Assembly: GCF_036013525.1 (NCBI RefSeq) | Contig: NZ_CP107853.1 | Location: forward strand, 1,054,001-1,118,000 | Direction of reading: 5' to 3' | Origin: Nonomuraea sp. NBC_00507 | GTDB lineage: Bacteria; Actinomycetota; Actinomycetes; Streptosporangiales; Streptosporangiaceae | DNA length: 64,000 nucleotides | Shown: positions 16,380 through 25,738 of the stretch, in pieces | Numbering within the stretch: position 1 is the first letter of the stretch | Layout: each line of letters opens with the position of its first letter | The notes under the pieces: generated by a model | Database searches by the model: none | What the model was told of the DNA's origin: nothing | The model's input: the letters and a program-made list of their open reading frames with translations, nothing else | Program-made: the position numbers and the translations under genes

Positions 16380-18185
16380 TCAGGTCGCGATGCGCACGTG
16401 TAAGGGTTCGGTCGCGGCCTGGCCCGAGGGGGCCTTGACCGTGATCCTGACCCACTCCCCGGCGGGCACCTGGGCCCAGTCGAACGGCACCCAGGCGGTG
16501 GACATGCCTTCGGGCAACTCCTCGAGCGGGTTCTCATCCAGCCAGCCCACCGCGGACACCACCAGGTCCTTGGCCCCGCCCGACCACTGGATGGTGATCG
16601 TGCCGTTCTTGAAGTTGTAGCCGCGGACCTCCACGCCATCCTGGATGTCGCGCGCGCGCCTGATCGCGTCCACCGCGATCGGGCGTTGCCAGTCCGAGGT
16701 GATCTCCTCTTCGAGTGAGGGCTGCCCGCACGTCATGAAGTCGCTCCACATGTAGGAGACGACCTTCTGCACGTAGCGTCCGGCCATGGTGACCGCCTGG
16801 TCCAGGCGTTTCTTGTCGGTCTTGCCGCGCGTACCCTGAGGCGTGCAGGGCTGCTCGCCCGACGGCTCGAACGCCTCCACGTTCGCCCACAGCTGCACCT
16901 GGTAGCCGGCCTGGATCATCTCCTCACGGGCCAGCGCCATCTCCCGGTAGTAGTCGCGCGTGGACCCGTGGTACGCGGTCCCGTACGTGGACTCCCCGAC
17001 CACCGGCCGCAGCCGCTCGTCCACCTCGGTGTCTCGCTCGTCGGGCCAGAACAGGCCCACCTTGCCCGTGCCCCGGCTGTCCTGCGGGGCGATGATGCCG
17101 ACCCCGGTCTTGGCCAGCTCCTTGAACGCCTCGGCCACCTGCTTGGGCGTCTGGCCGAAGCCCACCCGCCGGCGCGCGTCCATGTAGGGACTGATCAGGA
17201 TGGGTTTGCCGGGCAGCTCCTGCTCGACGATCGTGTGCTGGTCGGCGTACACCTCGAGCGTCGGGTTGGAGGCCAGCGTGGCCGACATCTGGACCTCGAA
17301 CGGCTGGTAGACGCCGCCCAGCGAATCACGGTCGGCGAAGCGGTCGCCGTAGTCCTGCAGGATGCGGCGCGTCAGCGTGGTCAGCGCGCCCAGGTGGTGC
17401 TTGTACGCCCTGATCGGCGTGTTGGGGTCGCGTGGGGCCAGCGGCAGCGCCGGGAAGATCCGGATGCCGAACTGGTCACCCAGGTCGAGCAGCTGAGTCA
17501 GGCTGTCCTTGGCCGAGCCGGCCACCAGGATGAGGTCGTAGGAGCGACCCTTGCTGGAGAAGTCGCAGGTGGCGTCGTCGGAGCCGTCCGGCTGGGTGAT
17601 GATCCGGAAGTAGGTGCGGTTGCCCGCCTGGATGCTGTGCTCCATCTCCGGGCAGCGGAAGACGTTCTCGCTGAACGACTCGTCGGTGCGGTAGACGTAC
17701 GTGCGGCCGATCCTGCTGTCCGGGTGGGCTTTCCTCAGGTCCCGCTCGGCGGCGTCGCGGCAGGTCAGGCCGTCCTCTTCGCAGGGTTTGTAGAGCGAGT
17801 CGAGCTCGCCGTCCCTGGTCAGGATCTCGCCGTCGTCGGACACGGGGCGGAACTGCAGGCCGTAACCGATCCTGATGATCGTGTCACCGCCGACGTCGTG
17901 GATCTCTTTCAGCTGGGTGCGCCAGGTGCAGGGGTTGGACTTGGGCATGATCCAGTAGCCGGTGACGGCGTACGGGGCCCTCTCCTTGGTCTCGAACGTT
18001 CCACAGTCGTCGGTGAACTCGCTCACCTGCGGGGTCGGCTGGTCCGACGGCGGCGGGGACGCGGCCGGGCTGCTCGCCTTGGGGGCCGGCTCGTCCGACG
18101 ACTGGGGCAGGACGATGACCACAGCGGCGACCACGGCCAGGACGACTGCGCCCACGACGAAGAAGAGCCAGCGCACGTGCGGCAA
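16380..18185 (-). CDS. Membrane-anchored DUF4434-like protein of the glycan locus
   Basis: 601 residues. A single N-terminal membrane helix (WLFFVVGAVVLAVVAAVVIV) and a Ser/Pro/Ala-rich linker lead to a large outside domain. The blocks AVTGYWIMPKSNPCTW, GGDTIIRIGYGLQF, FQVQMSA-like, and LWANVEAFEPSG fit a DUF4434-type TIM barrel related to glycoside hydrolases. The C-terminal 90 residues form a beta-rich domain. Eight or so cysteines suggest disulfides. It lies 4 bp downstream of a glycosyltransferase gene, last in the minus-strand operon, so a role in trimming or attaching the surface glycan is plausible but unproven. Confidence 0.75.
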   Translation of the reverse strand: MPHVRWLFFVVGAVVLAVVAAVVIVLPQSSDEPAPKASSPAASPPPSDQPTPQVSEFTDDCGTFETKERAPYAVTGYWIMPKSNPCTWRTQLKEIHDVGGDTIIRIGYGLQFRPVSDDGEILTRDGELDSLYKPCEEDGLTCRDAAERDLRKAHPDSRIGRTYVYRTDESFSENVFRCPEMEHSIQAGNRTYFRIITQPDGSDDATCDFSSKGRSYDLILVAGSAKDSLTQLLDLGDQFGIRIFPALPLAPRDPNTPIRAYKHHLGALTTLTRRILQDYGDRFADRDSLGGVYQPFEVQMSATLASNPTLEVYADQHTIVEQELPGKPILISPYMDARRRVGFGQTPKQVAEAFKELAKTGVGIIAPQDSRGTGKVGLFWPDERDTEVDERLRPVVGESTYGTAYHGSTRDYYREMALAREEMIQAGYQVQLWANVEAFEPSGEQPCTPQGTRGKTDKKRLDQAVTMAGRYVQKVVSYMWSDFMTCGQPSLEEEITSDWQRPIAVDAIRRARDIQDGVEVRGYNFKNGTITIQWSGGAKDLVVSAVGWLDENPLEELPEGMSTAWVPFDWAQVPAGEWVRITVKAPSGQAATEPLHVRIAT

Positions 18186-18189
18186 CCCG

Positions 18190-19278
18190 TTATCGCTTGA
18201 CCCCGGCCCAGGACTCCAGCTGGGCCACGAAGCGCTTCGCCGAGTTGGGCCAGTGATGGTTGGCGCGGGCCGCCGCGTAGCCGCGCGCGCCCTGCGCCCG
18301 CCGCTCGCGTACGTCGTCCCGTAACGTCAGCACGGCCTGGGCGACGGCCTTGGGGTCCTGCCAGGGCACCACGACGCCGCTGTCGTACCGCTCGACGAGC
18401 TCCACGGCACGCGGCGAGGGAGTGGTGATGACGGGGATGCCGTGCGCCATATACTCCACGATCTTGGTGGGCATCGAGTGCCGGTAGTTCGGCTCGTCGT
18501 GCAGCAGCGACAGCCCGGCCAGCGCCCCGTCGAGCCGTTTGAGCGCCTCGTCGTTGGGCATGAAGTCGCGCCACTCCAGCACGCCTTCGGTGACGGCCTG
18601 GTTGAGCACGGGGCGGCTCTGCGGGTCGGCGTAACCGATCAGCTCCACGGCCACCCGGTACGGCTGCAGCAGCTTGGCCACCTCGACCGCCTCGATCACG
18701 CCCCTGGCCCTGGACAACCAGCCGAGGTAGACCACCCGGTCGTCGCCGGGCGGCGTCACGGAGTCGGGCACCCACGTCTCGTTGGGGACGATCGGGTGGG
18801 CGTGCTTGAAGCGGCCCGCGTACGCCGTCTCGGCCAGCATCAGGTGCAGGTGACGCTCGGCCGTGCCCTCCAGCAGGCGGGCCAGGAACCGCACCGGCGG
18901 CCGCAGCAGCGAGGGCAGCCAGGGCTTGAGCGACAGCGTGGCCGGCGTGTCCTCGTGCACGTCCCACACCACGGGCGGTCTGCCGCGCATGCCCCACACG
19001 GCGAACAGCAGCTCGGGGTCGTGGACGAGGACGAGGTCGACCTTGTCGCGCATGCGCTTGAACACCCGCCGCGCGGCCCACGTCGCCGAGATCCGATTGC
19101 GCTGGGCCGCCCTCGGCAGGTCCACCCCGGTGACCCAGGGACGCGGGACGACGCCGAAGGCGGTGAAGGCGGCGGCATACGTGACCTCATGACCGGCATC
19201 CACGAGGGCACGGATCTGCCGATGCAGGATCCGAGCATCCTCGGGGTTATGCACCACCGTCATGACGAGCACGTGCAC
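18190..19278 (-). CDS. Glycosyltransferase, GT4-like (GT-B fold)
   Basis: 362 residues. The N-terminal Rossmann half begins HVLVMTVVHNPEDARIL and holds VDLVLVHDPELLF. The C-terminal half has VVYLGWLSRARGVIEAVEVA, VELIGYADPQ, SMPTKIVEYMAHGIPVITT and ELVERYDSGVVVPW, the E-x7-E-type donor-binding region of GT4 enzymes. It probably transfers a sugar from a nucleotide donor during assembly of the surface polymer on the inner membrane face. The start is a GTG at 19278. It follows the dehydrogenase gene by 19 bp and precedes the DUF4434 gene by 4 bp, so these three form one operon. Confidence 0.88.
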   Translation of the reverse strand: MHVLVMTVVHNPEDARILHRQIRALVDAGHEVTYAAAFTAFGVVPRPWVTGVDLPRAAQRNRISATWAARRVFKRMRDKVDLVLVHDPELLFAVWGMRGRPPVVWDVHEDTPATLSLKPWLPSLLRPPVRFLARLLEGTAERHLHLMLAETAYAGRFKHAHPIVPNETWVPDSVTPPGDDRVVYLGWLSRARGVIEAVEVAKLLQPYRVAVELIGYADPQSRPVLNQAVTEGVLEWRDFMPNDEALKRLDGALAGLSLLHDEPNYRHSMPTKIVEYMAHGIPVITTPSPRAVELVERYDSGVVVPWQDPKAVAQAVLTLRDDVRERRAQGARGYAAARANHHWPNSAKRFVAQLESWAGVKR

Positions 19279-19297
19279 TGCGCGCAGCCCTCCGTCG

Positions 19298-20560
19298 CTA
19301 CAGCCGCTCGACGCGTTCGCCCTCGGCGAGCACGCCGCGGGTGTCCAGCACGAGCCTGGCCTTCGCCTCGACCATGGCGAGGTCGAACGCGGCGTGCTGC
19401 TGCATGAGCAGCGTCACGTCGGCGTTGACCACGGCTTCGGCCAGGTCCTCCTCACGCGGCACCGGGGTGCCGTCTACCGACCACTCCTTGACGTACGGGT
19501 CCGCGAACGAGAGCTCGGCGCCCAGTTCCAGCAGCGCACGCGCCACCGGCAGGGCCGGGGTTTCCCGTTCGTCGGCGATATCCGGCTTGTACGTGACGCC
19601 GAGCATAACGACTCTGGCGCCGTTCACGGGCTTCTTATGCCTGTTCAGCAGACGCTGGACACGGGCCACCACGTAGGACGGCATCCGCTCGTTGATCTCC
19701 TGCGCCAGCTCCACGAACCGGAAGGGGTAGCCCAGCTTGCGCACGGTGTACGACAGGTACGACGGGTCGACGGGGATGCAGTGCCCGCCGACGCCCGGCC
19801 CCGGCAGGAACTTCTGGAAGCCGAACGGCTTGGTGGCCGCCGCCTCGATGGCTTCCCACAGGTCGATCCCCAGCTCGTCACAGAAGATCGCCATCTCGTT
19901 GACGAGCGCGATGTTGACGTGCCGGTAGGTGTTTTCCAGCAGCTTGGCCATCTCGGCCTCGCGGGTGCCGCTGACCGGCACCACCTGCTCGATGAACTGC
20001 GCGTAGAAGTCGGTCGCGCGGTCCCGGCAGGTCGCGGTGTAGCCGCCCACGACCTTGGGGGTGTTGCGCAGGCCGAACTTGGCGTTGCCCGGGTCGATGC
20101 GCTCGGGCGAGAAGGCCAGGTGAAAGTCCTGGCCGGCGACCAGCCCCGAGCTCTCCAGCAAGGGCCTGGCCACCTCGTCGGTGGTGCCCGGCCAGGTGGT
20201 GGACTCGAGCACGACGAGCGTGCCCTTGCTCAGGTTGCGGGCGACGGCCTTGGTCGCGCCCTCCACGGCGGACAGGTCCGGCCGGTGGTCCTCGTCCAGC
20301 GGAGTGGGCACGCAGATGACGATCGTGTTGCTCCGGGCCAGCACGGTCTCGTCGAGCGTGGCGCTGAACCCGTGGGCCAGCATGTGCTCGAGGTCGGCGT
20401 CGGTCAGGTCATCGATGTAGGACCGGCCGGCGTTGAGCGCGTCCACCTTGGCGGGGTCGACGTCCACACCGACGACTCGCAGGCCGGCACCCACCGCCTC
20501 CTTGGCGAGTGGCATGCCGACGTAGCCCAGGCCGATGACAGCCAAGTCAATTTCTGTCAC
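19298..20560 (-). CDS. Nucleotide-sugar dehydrogenase (UDP-ManNAc or UDP-GlcNAc dehydrogenase type)
   Basis: 420 residues of the UDP-glucose/UDP-HexNAc dehydrogenase family, NAD-dependent enzymes that oxidise C6 in two steps. Seen are the Rossmann start IDLAVIGLGYVGMPLAK, VICVPTPLDEDHRPDLS, the thiohemiacetal cysteine in GPGVGGHCIPVDPSYL, and the C-terminal VVMLGVTYKPDIADERETP. The VDPSYL form and length fit HexNAc-specific members (WecC/WbpA). With wecB 2 kb away the likely product is UDP-ManNAcA. I chose the GTG at 20560 (AAGG 7 nt upstream) over an ATG at 20590. A 118-bp gap follows before the next glycosyltransferase gene. Confidence 0.92.
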   Translation of the reverse strand: MTEIDLAVIGLGYVGMPLAKEAVGAGLRVVGVDVDPAKVDALNAGRSYIDDLTDADLEHMLAHGFSATLDETVLARSNTIVICVPTPLDEDHRPDLSAVEGATKAVARNLSKGTLVVLESTTWPGTTDEVARPLLESSGLVAGQDFHLAFSPERIDPGNAKFGLRNTPKVVGGYTATCRDRATDFYAQFIEQVVPVSGTREAEMAKLLENTYRHVNIALVNEMAIFCDELGIDLWEAIEAAATKPFGFQKFLPGPGVGGHCIPVDPSYLSYTVRKLGYPFRFVELAQEINERMPSYVVARVQRLLNRHKKPVNGARVVMLGVTYKPDIADERETPALPVARALLELGAELSFADPYVKEWSVDGTPVPREEDLAEAVVNADVTLLMQQHAAFDLAMVEAKARLVLDTRGVLAEGERVERL

Positions 20561-20678
20561 AGCTGTGCCTTGAGGAGCCGGAAACAACACTTCATGGTCG
20601 CAAAGGTTATCTCAAGTCCACCTAGCTCACGCCTTATGCGACGGAAACCGTCACAAAAGACAGGCAACTTGAAGGTCA

Positions 20679-22349
20679 TCATTCAGCCAAGGATCGGTAC
20701 AGAGCTTGATAAGTCTCGGCAACGCGGCTCCAGGTGCGCTTCGCGGCCACTTCGGCGCGACCCGCCTCCCCCATCTCGGCCCGCCTGGCGGGGTCCTCCC
20801 TGAGCCCGGCGATGGCCTTCGCGAGCGCCTCGGGATCGCCCGGCGGCACCAGCAGCCCGGCGCCGTCGGAGCCGACGAGCTCGGACAGGGCCGGCAGATC
20901 GCTGAGCACCACGGGCTTTCCGAGCGCCATCGCCTCGACCGGTTTCAATGGCGTAACAAGTCGGCATACCCGCAGGTCCTCGCGCGGGCAGGCGAAGACG
21001 TCGATGGCGTCCTGCGCCTGCAGCGCCTCCTCCGGGCCGACCCTGCCGGGCAGGATGGCGTCGCTCAGACCGAGCTCGCCGACGAGCTCCAGGAGGTTGT
21101 CGCGCTCGGTGCCGTCGCCGACGATGAGCACCCGGACCGGTGTGTCCTGGTCACGCAGCAGCGCGGCGGCCCGCAGCAGGGTGGCGAACCCCTCGTAGGC
21201 CACGATGCTGGACACCGAGCCGACGACGACCTCATGGGGCTTGATGCCGTACGCGTCCCGGAACGAGGCGCCGTCGTAGTGGGCCGTCAGCAGCGAGTCG
21301 TCCACCGCGTTGGGCGCCAGGTGGATCTTCTCCCTGGGCACGCCGCGCTCGACGATCTCGGTGGCCATGGTCTCGGCCAGCGTGACCACCGCGTCGGCCT
21401 CGCACATCAGGAACGCCTCGCGCTCGCGCTGGAGGACGTGCCGCTCGCTGCCGACCCTGATCGGGTCGCGGGAGGCCCAGGTCTCCTCCAGGAAGCCGCG
21501 TACCTCGTAGACGAACGGCGTGCCCGTGCGGTCGCGCACGGCGTGCGCGACCGAGCCGTTGCGGTGGTCGGTGGCGGCGTGCAGCACCTGCGGCCGCAGC
21601 TGGGTGACGAGCTTGGTGACCGCGTCGGCGCCCCTGATCATGCGCCCGCGCATCTCGAACGGCACATCGCCGTGCCCGTCGGGCAGCAGCCGGTAGTAGG
21701 GGATGCCGTCGAGCTCCTCGAACGGCGGCGCGTCCGCGTGCCCCTGCAACATCGGCCAGCCCCAGCTCGTGACCACGTGCGGGTCGAGCCCCGCGGCCTT
21801 CTGCGAGGTGACGATGCGGTGGGTGCGGACGGTGTAGCCGGCCTGCGTGTACGGCAACGCGTTGGTGACCAGGTGCATGACCCGGCCCTGGACCCGCTCC
21901 AGTATGGCCACCTTGGGCCCGGGCGGGATCGGGTCGGGGCTGATGGCGCCCAGCTCGCCCCGGTAGTAGGCGGCCCTGCGCTTGACGAACGGGTATTTGG
22001 TGTGGGCCTCGAGCACGGCGGCGGCCTGGCTGACCCGGCCGGCGTCCCAGTGCTCCTTGGCCTCGTTCCACGGCCCCTTGATCACGCGCATGCCGAGCTT
22101 GCGCACGATGTGCCGGGCCCGGCGCGCGGCCGGCCAGGCCACACTGCCCACGATGGGGCGCAGCCGGGGCGGGAGCGCGTCGGCGGCGGCTTGGGCCACG
22201 CGGACGGGATCGGACTTGACCTTCGTCACGACGACGCGGGTGACGATGATGGGGTGCTGGACGAAGCCCTTGAGAAGTCCACCGACGCCGGCACGGGCGG
22301 ACTTCGCGGAAACCTTAGAGGAGTCTTGACGACTGGCGTCGGATGCCAC
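20679..22349 (-). CDS. Large GT4-family glycosyltransferase with helical N-terminal extension
   Basis: About 556 residues. Residues 1-140 are a basic, mostly helical extension (AKEHWDAGRVSQAAAVLEAH and similar), unusual for the family. A GT-B glycosyltransferase follows: MHLVTNALPYTQAGYTVRTH, PFVYEVRGFLEETW, ADAVVTLAETMATEI, VGSVSSIVAYEGFATLL, VLIVGDGTERDNL and LKPVEAMALGKPVVLSD, the last with the donor-site Glu. The start is a GTG at 22349, chosen because upstream codons look non-coding and wecB is read divergently from 22405. It resembles exopolysaccharide glycosyltransferases that process amino-sugar polymers. The acceptor is unknown. Confidence 0.87.
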   Translation of the reverse strand: MASDASRQDSSKVSAKSARAGVGGLLKGFVQHPIIVTRVVVTKVKSDPVRVAQAAADALPPRLRPIVGSVAWPAARRARHIVRKLGMRVIKGPWNEAKEHWDAGRVSQAAAVLEAHTKYPFVKRRAAYYRGELGAISPDPIPPGPKVAILERVQGRVMHLVTNALPYTQAGYTVRTHRIVTSQKAAGLDPHVVTSWGWPMLQGHADAPPFEELDGIPYYRLLPDGHGDVPFEMRGRMIRGADAVTKLVTQLRPQVLHAATDHRNGSVAHAVRDRTGTPFVYEVRGFLEETWASRDPIRVGSERHVLQREREAFLMCEADAVVTLAETMATEIVERGVPREKIHLAPNAVDDSLLTAHYDGASFRDAYGIKPHEVVVGSVSSIVAYEGFATLLRAAALLRDQDTPVRVLIVGDGTERDNLLELVGELGLSDAILPGRVGPEEALQAQDAIDVFACPREDLRVCRLVTPLKPVEAMALGKPVVLSDLPALSELVGSDGAGLLVPPGDPEALAKAIAGLREDPARRAEMGEAGRAEVAAKRTWSRVAETYQALYRSLAE

Positions 22350-22404
22350 GCCGTGACCGTACCATAGGCAACGCTTTTCCCTTCCGCTATGAAAGGCGAG
22401 GTCA

Positions 22405-23535
22405 ATGAGGGAGAACCCCCTGGTCCTGCACGTTTTGGGTGCTCGTCCCAATTTCGTGAAAGCGGCTCCGGTGGTGCGGGCACTCGGTGAACTCGGCGTG
22501 CGGCAGGGCATCATTCACACTGGCCAGCACTACGACGCGCTGATGTCCGACGTCTTCTTCGCCGACCTCGGCCTGCCGGATCCGGTGGCGAACCTGGGGG
22601 TCGGCTCGGGCAGCCACGCCAAGCAGACCGCGGCCCTGCTCGTCGGTCTGGAGGAGGTCGTCCAGGAGCACGATCCCGACCTGGTCGTGGTGTACGGCGA
22701 CGTGAACTCGACGCTGGCCGCGATCCTCGTCTGCGCCAAGCTGGGCGTGCCGACCGCGCACGTGGAGGCGGGGCTGCGCTCGTTCGACCGGGGCATGCCC
22801 GAGGAGGTCAACCGGGTCGTCACCGACGCGCTGGCCGACCTGCTCTTCGCCACCTCCCCCGAGGCGCTTGCCTACCTGTCGGCCGAGGGGGTGCCGCCGT
22901 CCAAGGTGCACCTGGTCGGCAACCCCATGATCGACAGCTTGTTCTCCGCACTGCCGACGCTGGACCCGGCTCCCGTGGTGGCGCGGCTGGGCCTGCCGGC
23001 TCGCTATGCCGTCGCGACGTTGCACCGCCCCGCGAACGTGGACACCGCCGAAGCCGCCAAGGAACTGGTCGAGGCCGTGCTGGAGGTGTCGCGGCAGGTC
23101 CCGATCGTGATTCCGGTGCACCCGCGCGGCAAGGCGCGACTGGCCGAGGCGGGCCTGCTCGACGGCGAGACGATCAAGGTCATCGAGCCGCTCGGCTATG
23201 TGGACTTTCTCTCACTCGTCCGCGGCGCCGCTCTGGTGGTCACGGACTCCGGCGGCGTGCAGGAGGAGACGACCATGCTCGGGGTGCCCTGCCTGACACT
23301 GCGGCCCAACACCGAGCGGCCGATCACGATCACCCATGGCACGAACCGGCTGGTCACGCCCGCCCTTCTGCCCGCGGCCGCGGAGAAGGCGCTGGCCGAC
23401 GGCGCCGCCACGCCGGCCGGGGAGCTGCCGGTGCTCTGGGACGGCAAGGCGGGCCCGCGGATCGCCACGGTGATCGCGGCCTGGCTGAAGGGCGACAACC
23501 TGGCACCCGCTTCCCAGGCCAAACGCCCCGAATAG
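22405..23535 (+). CDS. wecB: UDP-N-acetylglucosamine 2-epimerase (non-hydrolysing)
   Basis: 376 residues. The enzyme interconverts UDP-GlcNAc and UDP-ManNAc. Diagnostic blocks are LHVLGARPNFVKAAPVVRAL, IIHTGQHYDALMSDVFF, VVVYGDVNSTLA, AHVEAGLRSFDRGMPEEVNR and TDSGGVQEETTMLGVPCLTLR. The His-Glu-Arg residues of the active site in these segments are present. The ribosome site AAAGGCGAGG precedes the ATG. A 55-bp divergent promoter region separates it from the glycosyltransferase at 22349. Downstream, after 56 bp, is the fused glycosyltransferase gene. Its product is the natural substrate of the dehydrogenase encoded in the same locus. Confidence 0.95.
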   Translation: MRENPLVLHVLGARPNFVKAAPVVRALGELGVRQGIIHTGQHYDALMSDVFFADLGLPDPVANLGVGSGSHAKQTAALLVGLEEVVQEHDPDLVVVYGDVNSTLAAILVCAKLGVPTAHVEAGLRSFDRGMPEEVNRVVTDALADLLFATSPEALAYLSAEGVPPSKVHLVGNPMIDSLFSALPTLDPAPVVARLGLPARYAVATLHRPANVDTAEAAKELVEAVLEVSRQVPIVIPVHPRGKARLAEAGLLDGETIKVIEPLGYVDFLSLVRGAALVVTDSGGVQEETTMLGVPCLTLRPNTERPITITHGTNRLVTPALLPAAAEKALADGAATPAGELPVLWDGKAGPRIATVIAAWLKGDNLAPASQAKRPE

Positions 23536-23591
23536 CCTTCGCTTCCGACGTAACATGACAACCTCCTCCGCTGAGCGATAGGCGTACCACC

Positions 23592-25628
23592 ATGGCCGAT
23601 ACCCCCGAGCCCCCTGCGTTTCAAAGACTGGGACCCGTCAACTGGCTGCCCGAGGAGCGCAAGCTCGTCGAGCGCTACGAAGCGGAGGTCAGGGAGCTGC
23701 GGCGGCGGCTGGAGATCGCCGAGGCCAAGGCCGCGTACGCCACGTGGAAGCTCGAGGCCACGCAGGCCAAGCGCACGTTCAAGCTGGGTGAGGCCCTGGG
23801 CTCCAAGAGCCCAGGGAAGATCATGGAGGCGGTCCGCTCCAAGGAGAAGGCGCCGAAGCCGCCGATCCCCGTCACCGAGGCGACCCAGATCGCGAACAAC
23901 CGGCCCCCACTGGTCGAGGTGCCGCCGGTGAAGTGGCCGGCCGGGCCGGTGAACCGGCCGGACCTCAAGGTCGCGGTGATCCTGGACGACTTCTCCAGGA
24001 TGGCGTTCCGCTACGAGTGGGACCAGATCGAGTTCGGACTCAAGGACTGGCCGGAGATCTTCGCGGAGAAGCGGCCCGACCTGCTGTTCTGCGAGTCGGC
24101 CTGGCACGGGAACCAGGGCCGCTGGCGCTACCAGATGACCGGCACCAACGCCCCCAAGGAGCCCCTGCGCGATCTGGTGGCCTGGTGCCGGCAAGAGGGC
24201 ATCCCAACGGTTTTCTGGAACAAGGAAGACCCGCCGAACTTCGACTTCTTCATCGACACGGCCAAGTTGTTCGATTACGTGTTCACCTGCGACGGTGACA
24301 TGATGCCCAAATATCGGGAAATTTTGGGACACGACCGCGTTGATGTGCTGCAGTTCGCCGCCCAGCCTCGTGTGCACAATCCGATCCAGCAGAAGCAGGG
24401 CCGGCTGCACGACGTGGTGTTCGCCGGGATGTACTTCCGCGACAAGCACCCCGAGCGCCGCGAGCAGATGGAGACCGTCCTCGACCCGGTACGCGAGCTG
24501 GGCCTGCACATCTTCGCGCGCAACGGCGAGGTGGACGAGAAGTACGCCTGGCCGGAGAAGTACCGCCCGCACATCGTGGGCGAGCTGCCGTACGACCAGA
24601 TGCTGGCCGCGTACCGGATGTACAAGGTCTTCCTCAACGTCAACTCGGTGCTGGACTCGCCGACCATGTGCGCGCGGCGGGTCTTCGAGCTGTCCGCCTG
24701 CGCGACGCCGGTCGTGTCGGGATGGTCGCGGGCGATCGAGGAGACCTTCGGCAGCCTCGTTCCCATCGCGCGGGAGCCGATCGAGTCGTACAACCAGGTC
24801 CTGCACCTGATCAACAGCCCCGAGCTGCGGGCCAGGATGGGGCACCTGGCGATGCGCGAGGTGTTCGACAAGCACCTGTTCTCCCACCGCGTGGACCAGA
24901 TCCTGCAGGACCTCGGGCACCAGGTGACGCCCAGGACCCGGTCGATCTCGGTCGTGCTGCCCACCAACCGCGCCTCCCAGATCGAGCACGCGATCTCGTC
25001 GGTGGCCCGGCAGATCCACCGCCCGCTGCAGCTGATCATGGTGCTGCACGGCCTCGACATCGACCCCGTCGTGGTCGCCGACAAGGCCCGCATGGCGGGC
25101 ATCACGGACGTCACGGTCCTGCCCGCCGACGCCTCGCTGTCGCTCGGCGCCTGCATGAACCTGGGCATCGCGGCCGCCGAAGGCGACCTGATCGCCAAGA
25201 TGGACGACGACAACCTGTACGGCGAGCACTACCTGTCGGACCTGGTCCGGGCGTTCGACTATTCGGACGCGGAGCTGGTGGGCAAGGGTGCGCACTACGC
25301 GTACTTCGAGGGCAGCGACACCACGATGCTCCGGCTGCCCGGCCTGGAGCACCGCTACTCGTTCCTCGTCCAGGGCGGCACGTTCCTCGGCAAGGCGGAC
25401 ATGTTCCGCTCGTACGGGTTCGCGGACATCACCCGGGGCGAGGACACCGAGCTGGTGCGGCGGCTGAAGGCGGACTCCGTCAAGATCTACTCGGCGGACC
25501 GCTTCAACTTCGTCTACTGGCGCAGCGCCGACGCCTCGATGCACACCTGGCAGGCGGACCACATCAAGCTGACCCGCAACGCCCAGTTCTCTTTCGTTGG
25601 CCGCCCGGACGCCCACGTCCTGATCTGA
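23592..25628 (+). CDS. Fused glycosyltransferase: coiled coil, CgeB-like domain and GT2 domain
   Basis: 678 residues in three parts. Residues 10-70 are a heptad-rich charged helix (RYEAEVRELRRRLEIAEAKA). About 110-445 is a CgeB/DUF3880-type GT-B domain (FWNKEDPPNFDFFID, DVVFAGMYFRDKHPERR, FLNVNSVLDSPTMCARRVFE). About 448-678 is a GT2, GT-A domain (ISVVLPTNRASQIEHAIS, KMDDDNLYGEHY with the DxD-type metal site, FRSYGFADITRGEDTELVRR). Both catalytic modules look intact, so one polypeptide could add two different sugars. It follows wecB by 56 bp and belongs to the glycan locus. The individual domains are standard; this order is known in Gram-positive surface-glycan enzymes. Confidence 0.85.
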   Translation: MADTPEPPAFQRLGPVNWLPEERKLVERYEAEVRELRRRLEIAEAKAAYATWKLEATQAKRTFKLGEALGSKSPGKIMEAVRSKEKAPKPPIPVTEATQIANNRPPLVEVPPVKWPAGPVNRPDLKVAVILDDFSRMAFRYEWDQIEFGLKDWPEIFAEKRPDLLFCESAWHGNQGRWRYQMTGTNAPKEPLRDLVAWCRQEGIPTVFWNKEDPPNFDFFIDTAKLFDYVFTCDGDMMPKYREILGHDRVDVLQFAAQPRVHNPIQQKQGRLHDVVFAGMYFRDKHPERREQMETVLDPVRELGLHIFARNGEVDEKYAWPEKYRPHIVGELPYDQMLAAYRMYKVFLNVNSVLDSPTMCARRVFELSACATPVVSGWSRAIEETFGSLVPIAREPIESYNQVLHLINSPELRARMGHLAMREVFDKHLFSHRVDQILQDLGHQVTPRTRSISVVLPTNRASQIEHAISSVARQIHRPLQLIMVLHGLDIDPVVVADKARMAGITDVTVLPADASLSLGACMNLGIAAAEGDLIAKMDDDNLYGEHYLSDLVRAFDYSDAELVGKGAHYAYFEGSDTTMLRLPGLEHRYSFLVQGGTFLGKADMFRSYGFADITRGEDTELVRRLKADSVKIYSADRFNFVYWRSADASMHTWQADHIKLTRNAQFSFVGRPDAHVLI

Positions 25629-25738
25629 GCCCCGAGGGGTTCCCTTCAGCCAGACCCGGAGAAGTCAGGGTCGGGTCAGGGACGGCTCGGGGGCGGGGCC
25701 GGATGTGAGGAAGCGGTGCACAGCGGGAGAGTTGCGGC

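Noticed and set aside
23196..25616. A long 806-codon frame on the minus strand.
   Set aside because: It is antisense to the CgeB/GT2 glycosyltransferase; its His/Arg/Val-rich text is typical of the complement of GC-rich genes, and it has no recognisable motif.
16380..25628. A secondary-metabolite biosynthetic cluster.
   Set aside because: No polyketide, peptide synthetase or terpene genes; the enzymes fit a surface glycan.
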